Shown one piece after another: positions 23,962-33,704 of a stretch of DNA of 64,000 bases. The stretch's first letter is position 1; the number at the start of each line of letters is the position of its first letter. The stretch is from Cryptomeria japonica (lineage: Eukaryota; Streptophyta; Pinopsida; Cupressales; Cupressaceae): assembly GCF_030272615.1 (NCBI RefSeq), contig NC_081414.1, forward strand, positions 767,450,153 through 767,514,152, in the 5' to 3' direction. The translations under genes and the position numbers were made by a program. The notes below the pieces were generated by a model. The model was not told the origin of the DNA. It saw only the letters and a list, made by a program, of their open reading frames with translations, and did not search any database.

Positions 23962-24692
23962 TAGGTCTTTAATGGTGCCTTATTTTTTTTATCATGCATT
24001 TCATTTCAAACAATGATCATTAAACCTTAATGTTCAAGTTTGTTACGCGTATATTAAGGATGTGTTCAAAATGTAGGTCTATTGATGAACGTTTTTTTTT
24101 TGGCAACACGGTTTTTGCATGCACATAGCGAGTACACTCGATATAATTGGAAGGGACATATTTTTGCAACACGACTTATTATCATACATTTGATGAGCTT
24201 TACAATTTTTGTTATTAGACAACACTATTTGATAATTTTTTATGATATAATTATCACATAACCTTTATGCTCATGGTGGTCTTTTTTGATGATATACAAT
24301 AGTATCACATTACAATTTTTGCGTCAACATAGTGGGTTCTGTTGATATAATTTGAAGGGACGTATTTTTATGGTATATAATCCCACCTTTTCATTTATTA
24401 TCATGCATTTCAGTTGAAGTGATTGTCATAAATCCTTTATGTTCATCCATGCATTTTATGTGTAGACTAACAATTCTTAAAAATACAAGTTCATGCTAGA
24501 TCATTCGTCATTGACAAGACCCTCTCTTGGTGATGGTACATATTCCTTTGTGCATTAATGAGATTAAATTATGGGTCTTGTTGTGTTTATTATCATGAAG
24601 ATGATTCAAATGCATTTGGCCAGGACACATCTACAGTGGATGAAATTGTCATGACAGATGATCTATTGAATCAAACATTTGACATTGATGGT
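23962..24692 (+). other. Downstream part of element D, possible lost 3' exon
   Basis: Mostly AT-rich and non-coding. From about 24620 to 24697 a readable stretch (GQDTSTVDEIVMTDDLLNQT) appears and seems to continue after element F at 32584 (about 32640-32700, STPTSQGGHRTFTQLTLS). This may be a 3' exon of the transposase gene split by F, though the splice sites are not clear. Confidence 0.35.
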
Positions 24693-24697
24693 CAAGG

Positions 24698-25953
24698 TGT
24701 AGCGTCCTAAAATTGCGACACTTGCAATTTCAACTGCATTTCGGTCTTCACGATGGCGACGCAACACGCAACCTGAATGGAGACCCCAAAACTCGCTCAT
24801 GACACTGAAAACTGCATTTTTCAAGCACCCTGGCCTGAACCTCCTTGCACCCTGATGTCCCGGGAGGTGGGACCAGAGCGCCTAGCGCCCTGGTCCCTCA
24901 GGACCAGGGCGCCTAGTGCCCTGGTCCTCCAGGACCATGGCGCCCAGCGCCCTGGTCCCTGGGTCCTATTTTGGGCCCGGTTTCCTAAGTGATATCGGGT
25001 CTTTTTTATTGCAATTTGGAAATATACTTCCCTGGTCAGCCTAAGGTCGGGAAAATCAGTCTATCAGCCCTAATTGACAAGTATATAAATGACATTTTCC
25101 TCTTTCATTCGACATGATGGAAAAGGCGTGGAAACTATACTCAAGCATTCAAGCATTCAAGCATTCCTTCAAGCAATTGATCATTTCAAGTCTCCATTCA
25201 AGGCTAAGTGTTGCATTCAAGTCAAGGATTCAACCATTGAAGAGGAGATCACATACTACATGCTACAACATACAACATACAACATCTAAACCTTCGCACA
25301 TAAGGATACAAACATCCTTAGAACAAGGTATTAGTACTTGTTTTACAGTCATTTACATTTACAGCTCTTGCTCATTTCTTGGTTAATTCCAAAACCGGGG
25401 TTTGACCTAAAGGCAAACCCCTAATCCCTAACCCCCCAATCGTCTTCGCTTTTCTGTGTGTAGGTTGCAGGTACGCGGCTGAAATTGAAGATCTGGAATC
25501 CTTGTGCAGAGACGAACAGATCCCCCTTCATTTCGTGGATTTTTTGGAGGACCGTGGCACCGGGCGCCATCGTCCCGACAACTTTTGCTCAAATTTGCAG
25601 GACAGTGCCGTATCGACATTTTACTGCTAATTCCAGGTCCGCAGCTTCATCCTATAACCCGAACTCAGTTTATAAGCAAATCTTTATGGCTTTCTATGCA
25701 TTCTTAGCTTAATTCCCTTAATCAACATTCTTTACAAAAGAGGGTAGCCTTGCTTTCCGAACCCTTGAAACTCATTTAGCATCCAATCTTGCATTGCGTG
25801 GGATTAGATCTTGTGGGTTTCAACCCCTCTTTTGAATGTAAAGTCTTCCCCCTAAGTGAAAACCCATCGAATCCTAGCGAACCTCCCTTCTCTCTCCTCG
25901 GAGTTAGAAGAGGGGAGACCAACTAGGGTTCGACCGCGATTTTCCGCTTTACA
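24698..25953 (+). repeat. 5' LTR of element F (1256 bp)
   Basis: Starts TGTAGCGTCCTAAAATTG and ends CCGCTTTACA. It contains three GC-rich 27-bp palindromes at 24870, 24901 and 24932, and TATATAAATGAC near 25082, a plausible TATA region. Confidence 0.93.
24870..24958. repeat. Three 27-bp palindromes at 31-bp pitch in the F LTR
   Basis: Units 24870-24896, 24901-24927 and 24932-24958 all run from GGACCA to GGTCC around a GGCGCC-type core. They are near-perfect inverted repeats with 4-bp spacers. The same layout is at 31495, 31526 and 31557 and at 60905, 60936 and 60967. Confidence 0.9.
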
Positions 25954-27127
25954 TTTTGGTGAACCCGACGTGAACATCCTTTCTGATTTTTCATGCTTAG
26001 ATCTGAAAAAATTGATTACATTTCCATGTTTGATCTTTTGCAAAGTTTTAGAGGTGATTGCATTAAAACCCTAAAATTTCTTTTTAATAATTAAACTTGC
26101 GAAATGTCTAAATGTTAATGCTTGTTTCAGATCTGTCCTTCTATTACAAATTATCAATTCATATTTGTGCTTTAATTCTGAAAATTAAGTGGTTAAAAGT
26201 CAAAACCCTAATTTTTGAAACCCTCTTGATTCAACCTTTGTCCGACAATTTGACCGATCAAAACATCTCCAAATCAGCTGTAACTTTGGATTCTGCAATA
26301 AAATCACAATATCTTTCATCCCTGAAAATTTGGAAAAAAGTTGCGAGGACCGTGTTGCACTCTGAGCGCCATCGTCCCCGACATTTTTTCCAAAATTTCG
26401 GGAGCGAGATCTTGCTGTATTTTCCTGCTAAAATCCAGAATTTTGGCTGATTTTGTCAATTATAACACTTTCAAAATTACAGTCAAAGTTGGTCTTGTGA
26501 TTGCTTGGTCTAAGGCTCCTAATCATTCAAAAATTATCGAAACTGAAATTTTGTGTCAAAATTGTGTTCTTACTGTCTTAGATCTGAAAATTGTATTTGC
26601 ATTCATTCGAAATTTCAGTGCTTTATTCAAATATTTGCATTTTGTGACTTTTGAAATTAAGTGCCTAATTACAACAACTTTGATTTCCGCTTTCAAAATT
26701 GAATTTTGCGTGAAATTGAATCGATTTTTAAATTTCAAAATTTGCATTGCTCTTGACATTCCCTCTAAAATCATAAAATTCAAAATTTCAGTTTCCCTCT
26801 CTTTTTCAAAATTCAAATTTTGCATTTTTTGACAATCTTGATAGGGTTCAATTTTGAATTTGCAACTTTAATTTGGCCTATCTACGGATCGTAAAATCCC
26901 TCAATTTTTTCAGATTAGCTCTAAAATCATCATACCTTCCATCCCTGCAAATTTCGAAAAAAGTTGCAAGGACCGTGTTGCACTCCGAGCGCCACGGTCC
27001 CGAACATTTTTTCTGAAATTTCAGGAGACTGTTGTGATTGCATTTAACAGCTTAAATTTGGAAGATTGGTTGGTTTTACTGAAAATTGCTACCTCTAAAA
27101 TCAAAATCTTTTCTCTCTCTCTAGTGC
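25954..27127 (+). other. Leader of element F
   Basis: About 1.2 kb between the LTR and the ORF, without a credible gene. It carries two copies (about 26344 and 26967) of a GGACCGTG...GAGCGCCA...GTCCC...ACATTTTTTC block that also occurs once in the LTR (about 25548). Confidence 0.6.
25957..25974 (+). other. Probable primer-binding site of element F
   Basis: TTGGTGAACCCGACGTGA lies three bases after the LTR end, the expected place. It is not the Met-tRNA type seen in the copia elements of this window. The priming tRNA was not identified. Confidence 0.55.
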
Positions 27128-30100
27128 ATGAGTTTTACAACAATAAGCCCTACTTACACTATTCCTGTTAGACGAAGCCGTAGAATTAAGTCTTTCCGAG
27201 GTTTAACTACTGAGGAGATGGAACCTAATTTGAGTAGTCTTTTTAACGAGGACATGGGTAATTCCTCTAATCCTCCTAATGATGAAGAAGCTCTCCATGA
27301 AGTTTCCGTTGAACAACTTTCCAAATTGGATAACCAATTTGACGATTTTCACCAATGGATGTCTCATGAGTATCCCGATAGTCAAGCTCTTCCTTTAATT
27401 GAGGGTCTAAAACGTATGCTTCAAAGTGATAAGAATGGAATTGATATTTTGCGTGGTATTTCACACATTGTGAATTCGAATGTGATGCCTATGAAGAGTT
27501 GTGCTGAATCTTTAGGTTATACACAACCTCCTACACAAGTCAATCATTCTATTCCTTTGACCACTTCTATTGCTAGTTTACCTACCTTTACATCAAACAT
27601 CATGGCTACCTCTATACAAGACATTCCTCCTGTGATTACCAGTCATGGGGGCAATCCTCCTTCTTCAATTAACCCTATTCCTTCATTTAATCCGACTTCT
27701 TCATTCATTCCTTCAATAAGTGTTCCTATTACATCTTCACAAATGAACATGACGCAAGGGGGCAATTCATTTAACCATTCCATTCCTCCTTGTAGTGTTC
27801 CTCCTATCCAATCATCCCCTATGGTTGACTATCATAGGGTCCCACCACCTTACTCTTTACCATCTTTCAATAACATCACACCTCCATCTCAATCTAACAC
27901 ACCTAATATGAACTCTTCGACTGAAGCTACCATTAATAATCTTGCACAAACTGTCTCTTCTTTACAGCAACAAATTGCCTCTATGAATCAATCTAAGTTT
28001 AGTGTGCCCACATTTGATGTTGCGAGCCCACTTTCTCTTGATATTGTTCGAGCTATTCCTCCTAAACATGTTGAAATCCCGCATTTGGAGCTTTATAATG
28101 GTAAAGGAGATCCTCTAACACATGTTAAGACTTTTCAAACAATATGTACTGATTTTGCTTATGACCAAAGGTTGCTTGCAAAACTGTTCACTAGAACATT
28201 AAGAGACAAAGCCCTACAATGGTATTGCTCGTTGCCTTCTTATTCTATTACTTCTTTCGAACAACTTGCAAATGCTTTCATTCAACAATTTCAAAACAAT
28301 ATAAGTCCTAAAGTTACTTTGATTGATTTGATGCATTGTAAACAAGGTGTTAAAGAAAAAGTGACTGATTTCATTGGTAGATATAAGCATTTGTATGCTC
28401 AAATTTCTTTTCCAGTGCCTGATAATGATATTCAAAGAATCTTTATTTCTAATTTACAAAAAGACATTCGAGACAAACTCCTGTTTTCTGAGTTTACTTC
28501 TTTCCAACAGTTGTGCGCCACTCTTCACAATTATCAACTGACTGTGAGTCAAATGGAAAAATCACATCCTATGGCTCCGAGTGATAAGGGTGATAGCAGT
28601 CAACAACCATTTGGGAAGTTTAAACCGAACAGAGATTCCATCAAATTCAATGAAAACATCATCAACAACAATGTGAATGCAGCATCAGGTGTGCCTCCTA
28701 TTTCTAAATTTTTCAGGAAAGAAAGAAAGTATACTCCTTTGAATGAATCATTGCATAGTATTATGAATAAGTTATTGGAACAAAATGTGCTTACCCTTCC
28801 TCCTATAAGACAAATTGATCCTGCAAAGATTACTTCACCTTATTTTGATCACAAAGCTTTTTGTCACTTTCATCGTCAGCCTGGGCATGATACTGAAAAA
28901 TGTTTTTCTTTAAAGGGTAAAATTCAAGATTTGATTGATAATAATACTATTTCTGTTTCTGGAGTGAATGATAAAGGCAACACATCTGTAGCTCCTCCTA
29001 ACCAAAATCTTCAGATTTTTACTGATCCATTACCTTCTCATACTTCTCATACCTCTAATGTGATTGAGGCTAATGATTCCTCTTTCTCATCTGATGGTCT
29101 TGTGTCTATGACTCCGAATGTGATTAACCTTGTAGAGCAGCAAGAAAACCCTGAAGAATCTTCCATCACATTTGATTCTAGTGAAACCATTAGGGCACCT
29201 GATGGTCCTTTATACATAGTTGCAAAAGTCAAGAATATGCCTTGCCGTGGAGTGCTTATTGATCCTTCATGCATGGTTAATGTTATTACTGAAGAATTTC
29301 TTTTTACTTTGCAATTGAATCAAGTGATCTATGACAAAACAGATGTGATTGTGAAATTATTTGATGCATTTTCTTCTCCTGCAATTGGTTCTATTACATT
29401 GCCTATTGAGGTCCATAACAAATCCCTTGATGTGAACTTTGCTATTATTCCTTCTTCCGAACAATTTCGTGTGAAGCTTGGCTATCCTTGGCTATCTTCC
29501 ATGAAAGCTATTGCTTCTCCTATTCATAAGTGTTTAAAATTTCCCCATAATGGTGAAGTTGTTACTGTCAATCATAGTCTCTTTAAACCAGCCGAAAGAA
29601 CCTCTAGTGTTCCTATTGATTACTTTTGGCCCAAACAATTCCAATCTCTTCCTCCGCGAAGTGATCATCTTTTTAAATCTTATCAAAAGTGGAAAACAGA
29701 TATGATCCTATCTCTAAGTGAACCTAGAACACCTAAACTTGACATTCCTATCATTCTTGAGAAGGAAATTCTTCCTTTGAAAGACAAAACTAATGTCTTT
29801 CCCCAAGAAGATTCCCAACCCGTCCCCATGGATGTGACTATGTCTATGCCTAATAAATCTTCTAAAAGTAGACCTATACCTCCTCGTCATGATGGACTTG
29901 GTCTTCTTCCTAAACCAAAAATTCCTCCTTTATATGGAGCAGTTCCTCCTCCTTCCTTTTATAGAGAGAAGAAACCTTCTTCTTCTCCTATTATCCAGCC
30001 TAAGAGACCACAACCTAAACATCCAAGTGATAAGGATGAGAACATTCCTCCTCCTCTATCTTCTCCACTTCCTACTAAGACTAGACGTAATCGTTCTGCA

Positions 30101-30580
30101 CGGGAACGTCGACGAAAGCGTCATCTTAGGGCTCAAGCAGCTGCTTCTCAAACTTTGCAATCTCCAAAAACACCTTCAACAAGCATTATTCCATTTTCTC
30201 CTCAGCCGGATATTGAGCCTAAATCTCCTAAACATAAGATGCATGATGGTCTTGATCCTGTGCGAGTTAAAGATCCTATTTTTATAAATCTTGATGATGA
30301 TATAGACGAAAATGTTATGCATGATGAAAATGTTACTCCTCTTGCTTCTGATAGTGAATATGAACTTGTTGATATTGATAACCATTTATCTAATGAATTT
30401 TCTAAAGCACTTATCATAGCTCCTAGACAAGAACAACGTGGCTTGGAACATGAACATAGCCCTTGTTTGGATCTTGTGATAGCTCCATCTGCTGTGTTGG
30501 ATGTTCCTCCTCTAGCGTGTTCCCTGCCTTCCCGAAACATTGATCAGCAAGATCGGGGGGTAGATGACGTGCTAGACTAG
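27128..30580 (+). CDS. Gag (Retrotrans_gag-type) with protease-like segment, intact (1150 aa)
   Basis: ATG 27128 to TAG 30578-30580, uninterrupted. Residues 1-310 are low-complexity and rich in Pro/Ser/Asn. Residues ~315-480 hold the gypsy gag core (PHLELYNGKGDPLTHVKTF, then LRDKALQWYCSLP and DFIGRYKHLYAQ). A zinc-knuckle-like CHFHRQPGHDTEKC is at 579-592 as C-X2-H-X4-H-X4-C; the His at the second position is usual for this gag group. Near residue 708, GVLIDPSCMVNVI resembles a retropepsin flap-to-active-site segment, with D-P-S where autonomous elements have D-S/T-G. The long tail (residues ~870-1150) is Pro/Lys-rich and then acidic. No reverse transcriptase or integrase follows. The intact frame in a pol-less element fits TR-GAG elements, which code only for capsid and rely on a partner for the enzymes. 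Confidence 0.88.
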   Translation: MSFTTISPTYTIPVRRSRRIKSFRGLTTEEMEPNLSSLFNEDMGNSSNPPNDEEALHEVSVEQLSKLDNQFDDFHQWMSHEYPDSQALPLIEGLKRMLQSDKNGIDILRGISHIVNSNVMPMKSCAESLGYTQPPTQVNHSIPLTTSIASLPTFTSNIMATSIQDIPPVITSHGGNPPSSINPIPSFNPTSSFIPSISVPITSSQMNMTQGGNSFNHSIPPCSVPPIQSSPMVDYHRVPPPYSLPSFNNITPPSQSNTPNMNSSTEATINNLAQTVSSLQQQIASMNQSKFSVPTFDVASPLSLDIVRAIPPKHVEIPHLELYNGKGDPLTHVKTFQTICTDFAYDQRLLAKLFTRTLRDKALQWYCSLPSYSITSFEQLANAFIQQFQNNISPKVTLIDLMHCKQGVKEKVTDFIGRYKHLYAQISFPVPDNDIQRIFISNLQKDIRDKLLFSEFTSFQQLCATLHNYQLTVSQMEKSHPMAPSDKGDSSQQPFGKFKPNRDSIKFNENIINNNVNAASGVPPISKFFRKERKYTPLNESLHSIMNKLLEQNVLTLPPIRQIDPAKITSPYFDHKAFCHFHRQPGHDTEKCFSLKGKIQDLIDNNTISVSGVNDKGNTSVAPPNQNLQIFTDPLPSHTSHTSNVIEANDSSFSSDGLVSMTPNVINLVEQQENPEESSITFDSSETIRAPDGPLYIVAKVKNMPCRGVLIDPSCMVNVITEEFLFTLQLNQVIYDKTDVIVKLFDAFSSPAIGSITLPIEVHNKSLDVNFAIIPSSEQFRVKLGYPWLSSMKAIASPIHKCLKFPHNGEVVTVNHSLFKPAERTSSVPIDYFWPKQFQSLPPRSDHLFKSYQKWKTDMILSLSEPRTPKLDIPIILEKEILPLKDKTNVFPQEDSQPVPMDVTMSMPNKSSKSRPIPPRHDGLGLLPKPKIPPLYGAVPPPSFYREKKPSSSPIIQPKRPQPKHPSDKDENIPPPLSSPLPTKTRRNRSARERRRKRHLRAQAAASQTLQSPKTPSTSIIPFSPQPDIEPKSPKHKMHDGLDPVRVKDPIFINLDDDIDENVMHDENVTPLASDSEYELVDIDNHLSNEFSKALIIAPRQEQRGLEHEHSPCLDLVIAPSAVLDVPPLACSLPSRNIDQQDRGVDDVLD

Positions 30581-31322
30581 TTACATTAGCATGGCAGATT
30601 CTCTCCCCCTCTCTTTGGTTACTTCTTCTATATGTTATTCTCATTCTTCTATTTGTCGTCCTTAGTGTTGTCTACTTGAGGACGATGCAAAGCATTGAGA
30701 TCTCTTTGGTCTCTCTCATGTTGAATCAAAAGACACATGTGTTCCCTTCTTCTAGGTGACCTTCCTTGATTGGCGAATGAAGAACAATTATGCATACATA
30801 CATATGATATATACATGACTTATCATACAGCATACTGACCCCAAGGACAGCGAAGTCACCTTGTGCTTTGTGTTTTGTGTCTATTATCCTTGGGTTTATC
30901 TCACACTTGGGGGCTAAATCCTTGCGATAACGTGCTCCTTTCCTTTCTCATTTCTTATGTGTATCACTACGTTAAAACAATCACCCCCGTTGAGGCATGT
31001 GCGATCGCTTTAACGTAGGGGGGCATACACCCTGTCTATCCTTTCAAAGATACTTGAAAATTTCTTGGCAAATTTAGCTTTGTCTTGAAAATTTTCGGTA
31101 TTTCTCTTGCATGACTCATAGTGAGGGAACCTTACTACTGACAGTCATGGTTCTCCCTCGTGATCTTCCCTTTTACTTTGTCAATCGAAGTCGTAAGATC
31201 CTTAGTCCACTGGGGGCTTGGTGTGTCTTGCCTCCTTGACGTGGTGAAAGTCTTTCAACGTTGTTTCCTTGTACTTTACTGGAAGTATGAGCATACATAC
31301 TCCCGTTAAAGTGGGGGCTAAA
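30581..31322 (+). other. 3' untranslated part of element F, with polypurine tract
   Basis: About 740 bp without a gene. It ends AAGTGGGGGCTAAA at 31309-31322, the polypurine tract before the 3' LTR. Confidence 0.7.
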
Positions 31323-32578
31323 TGTAGCGTCCTAAAATTGCGACACTTGCAATTTCGACTGCATTTCGGTCTTCACGATGGCGACGCAACACGCAACCTG
31401 AATGGAGACCCCAAAACTCGCTCACGACACTGAAAACTGCATTTTTCAAGCACCCTGGCCTGAACCTCCTTGCACCCTGATGTCCCGGGAGGTGGGACCA
31501 GAGCGCCCAGCGCCCTGGTCCCTCAGGACCAGGGCGCCCAGCGCCCTGGTCCTCCAGGACCATGGCGCCTAGCGCCCTGGTCCCTGGGTCCTATTTTGGG
31601 CCCGGTTTCCTAAGTGATATCGGGTCTTTTTGATTGCAATTTGGAAATATACTTCCCTGGTCGGCCTAAGGTCGGGAAAATCAGTCTATCAGCCCTAATT
31701 GACAAGTATATAAATGACATTTTCCTCTTTCATTCGACATGATGGAAAAGGCGTGGAAACTATACTCAAGCATTCAAGCATTCAAGCATTCCTTCAAGCA
31801 ATTGATCATTTCAAGTCTCCATTCAAGGCTAAGTGTTGCATTCAAGTCAAGGATTCAACCATTGAAGAGGAGATCACATACTACATGCTACAACATACAA
31901 CATACAACATCTAAACCTTCGCACATAAGGATACAAACATCCTTAGAACAAGGTATTAGTACTTGTTTTACAGTCATTTAAATTTACAGCTCTTGCTCAT
32001 TTCTTGGTTAATTCCAAAATCGGGGTTTGACCTAAAGGCAAACCCCTAATCCCTAACCCCCCAATCGTCTTCGCTTTTCTGTGTGTAGGTTGCAGGTACG
32101 CGGCTGAAATTGAAGATCTGGAATCCTTGTGCAGAGACGAACAGATCCCCCTTCGTTTCGCGGATTTTTTGGAGGACCGTGGCGCCGGGCGCCATCGTCC
32201 TGACAACTTTTGCTCAAATTTGCAGGACAGTGCCGTATCGACATTTTACTGCTAATTCTAGGTCTGCAGCTTCATCCTATAACCCGAACTCAGTTTATAA
32301 GCGAATCTTTATGGCTTTCTATGCATTCTTAGCTTAATTCCCTTAATCAACATTCTTTACAAAAGAGGGTAGCCTTGCTTTCCGAACCCTTGAAACTCAT
32401 TTAACATCCAATCTTGCATTGCGTGGGATTGGATCTTGTGGGTTTCAACCCCTCTTTTGAATGTAAAGTCTTCCCCCTAAGTGAAAACCCATCGAATCCT
32501 AGCGAACCTCCCTTCTCTCTCCTCGGAGTTAGAAGAGGGGAGACCAACTAGGGTTCGACCGCGATTTTCCGCTTTACA
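31323..32578 (+). repeat. 3' LTR of element F (1256 bp)
   Basis: Same length as the 5' LTR, with TGTAGCGTCC at the start and GCTTTACA at the end. The target duplication CAAGG follows. Confidence 0.93.
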
Positions 32579-32583
32579 CAAGG

Positions 32584-33704
32584 TGGTCTATTGAATCAAA
32601 CATTTGACATTTGACATTTGTTAATGTTGGGCCTTCAACATCAACACCTACTAGTCAAGGTGGTCATCGAACTTTCACTCAGCTAACCTTGTCTATTTTT
32701 ATTCATTAATGGTTTATAAAATAAAGTTAGTTAGATTTTGGCAATTGAATAGTTCATTGTTTCATTTTCAGACGCTGACATCAGATGCACCTAATATTCT
32801 CTCCACAATGAAGCATGGTGTTCTCTAGGAGTAGCATCTTTGATGCTTTTGACAGTAGTATTATTTAGATTAGTAAATTTCTAATTTGATGCTTCCCACA
32901 GGGCTTTGCAACTTTAGATTGTGAGTGTGCCCCTGTTACAAATGAATTGTACTTTAATTGACATAGATGGTCTATGATGGCTTTTTTGTAAGACTATATG
33001 GTTTTATTACATATATTGTACTTTAATCGACATATAGCAATATCCAAGTGGTGGTTGGCATGAGCTTGAATATGGTAAGTTGTATGCATCTTGAAGTTGA
33101 ATATGATATGTTGTATACATCTTGAAGTTGAAATTTGATTAGACTTTGTCAGAATTTGATGAATCATAAATGTCATTTCATTATTAATCTTGTGAGTGTG
33201 AGGTGTAGGAATAAATATCAATTACTTTGAAAGTCATGGATGGTTGTTCTGATATGATAACCACCAGATGGTTGTGCCTTATGAAGAAAAGCTATTTAAC
33301 ATATAAAACTAATTCAGAACATCAATTCAAATCCATAATATAGAGGATACTAATAATAGATCTTTGTATATTTAATTTTTCTAATAATGAAATAGGTACA
33401 ATTGTATTGAGATAAAATGAAGTTTTTCTCTCATATGAAGATGTCACATTGGCAAATTGGTCTTTATTATAATACAAAAGACATAAGTAAAATCAAAACG
33501 CTCTCATCAAATCCTTTCAGATTCTATGTTAACTTGTGACTCATTAGTGTATGCTGGGAGAGGGAAGAGTGTGTGGCTTCAAGGTACAGTTTTGGACTTG
33601 AATCATATTGCATAAATCTCAAGGCTTCAACTTGATTATCATTAAAGGTTCCTGATTGTTTACAAAATATCCCTTCATATCCCTTCATGGATGTCACATG
33701 CGTA
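32584..33704. other. Element D sequence between F and the 359-bp array
   Basis: Starts with a repeat of the 25 or so bases that precede F (TCTATTGAATCAAACATTTG). The possible end of the transposase 3' exon is at 32640-32708. The remainder is AT-rich with no gene. Confidence 0.45.

Larger units (their letters stand above)
24698..32578 (+). mobile_element. TR-GAG-like non-autonomous gypsy element F (7.9 kb)
   Basis: LTRs 24698-25953 and 31323-32578 are each 1256 bp, with the 5-bp duplication CAAGG at 24693-24697 and 32579-32583. The internal region has one ORF (27128-30580) with gag and a protease-like segment, but no reverse transcriptase, RNase H or integrase. The LTRs differ at about 19 positions by eye, nearly all transitions, so F is older than E. 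A solo LTR of the same family is at 60733-62019. Confidence 0.92.

Noticed and set aside
26112-26832. Open frames of 112 and 163 codons in the leader of F
   Set aside because: Composition is AT-rich with repeated Phe/Lys/Ile runs and there is no domain. They lie in the non-coding leader upstream of gag and look like chance frames.
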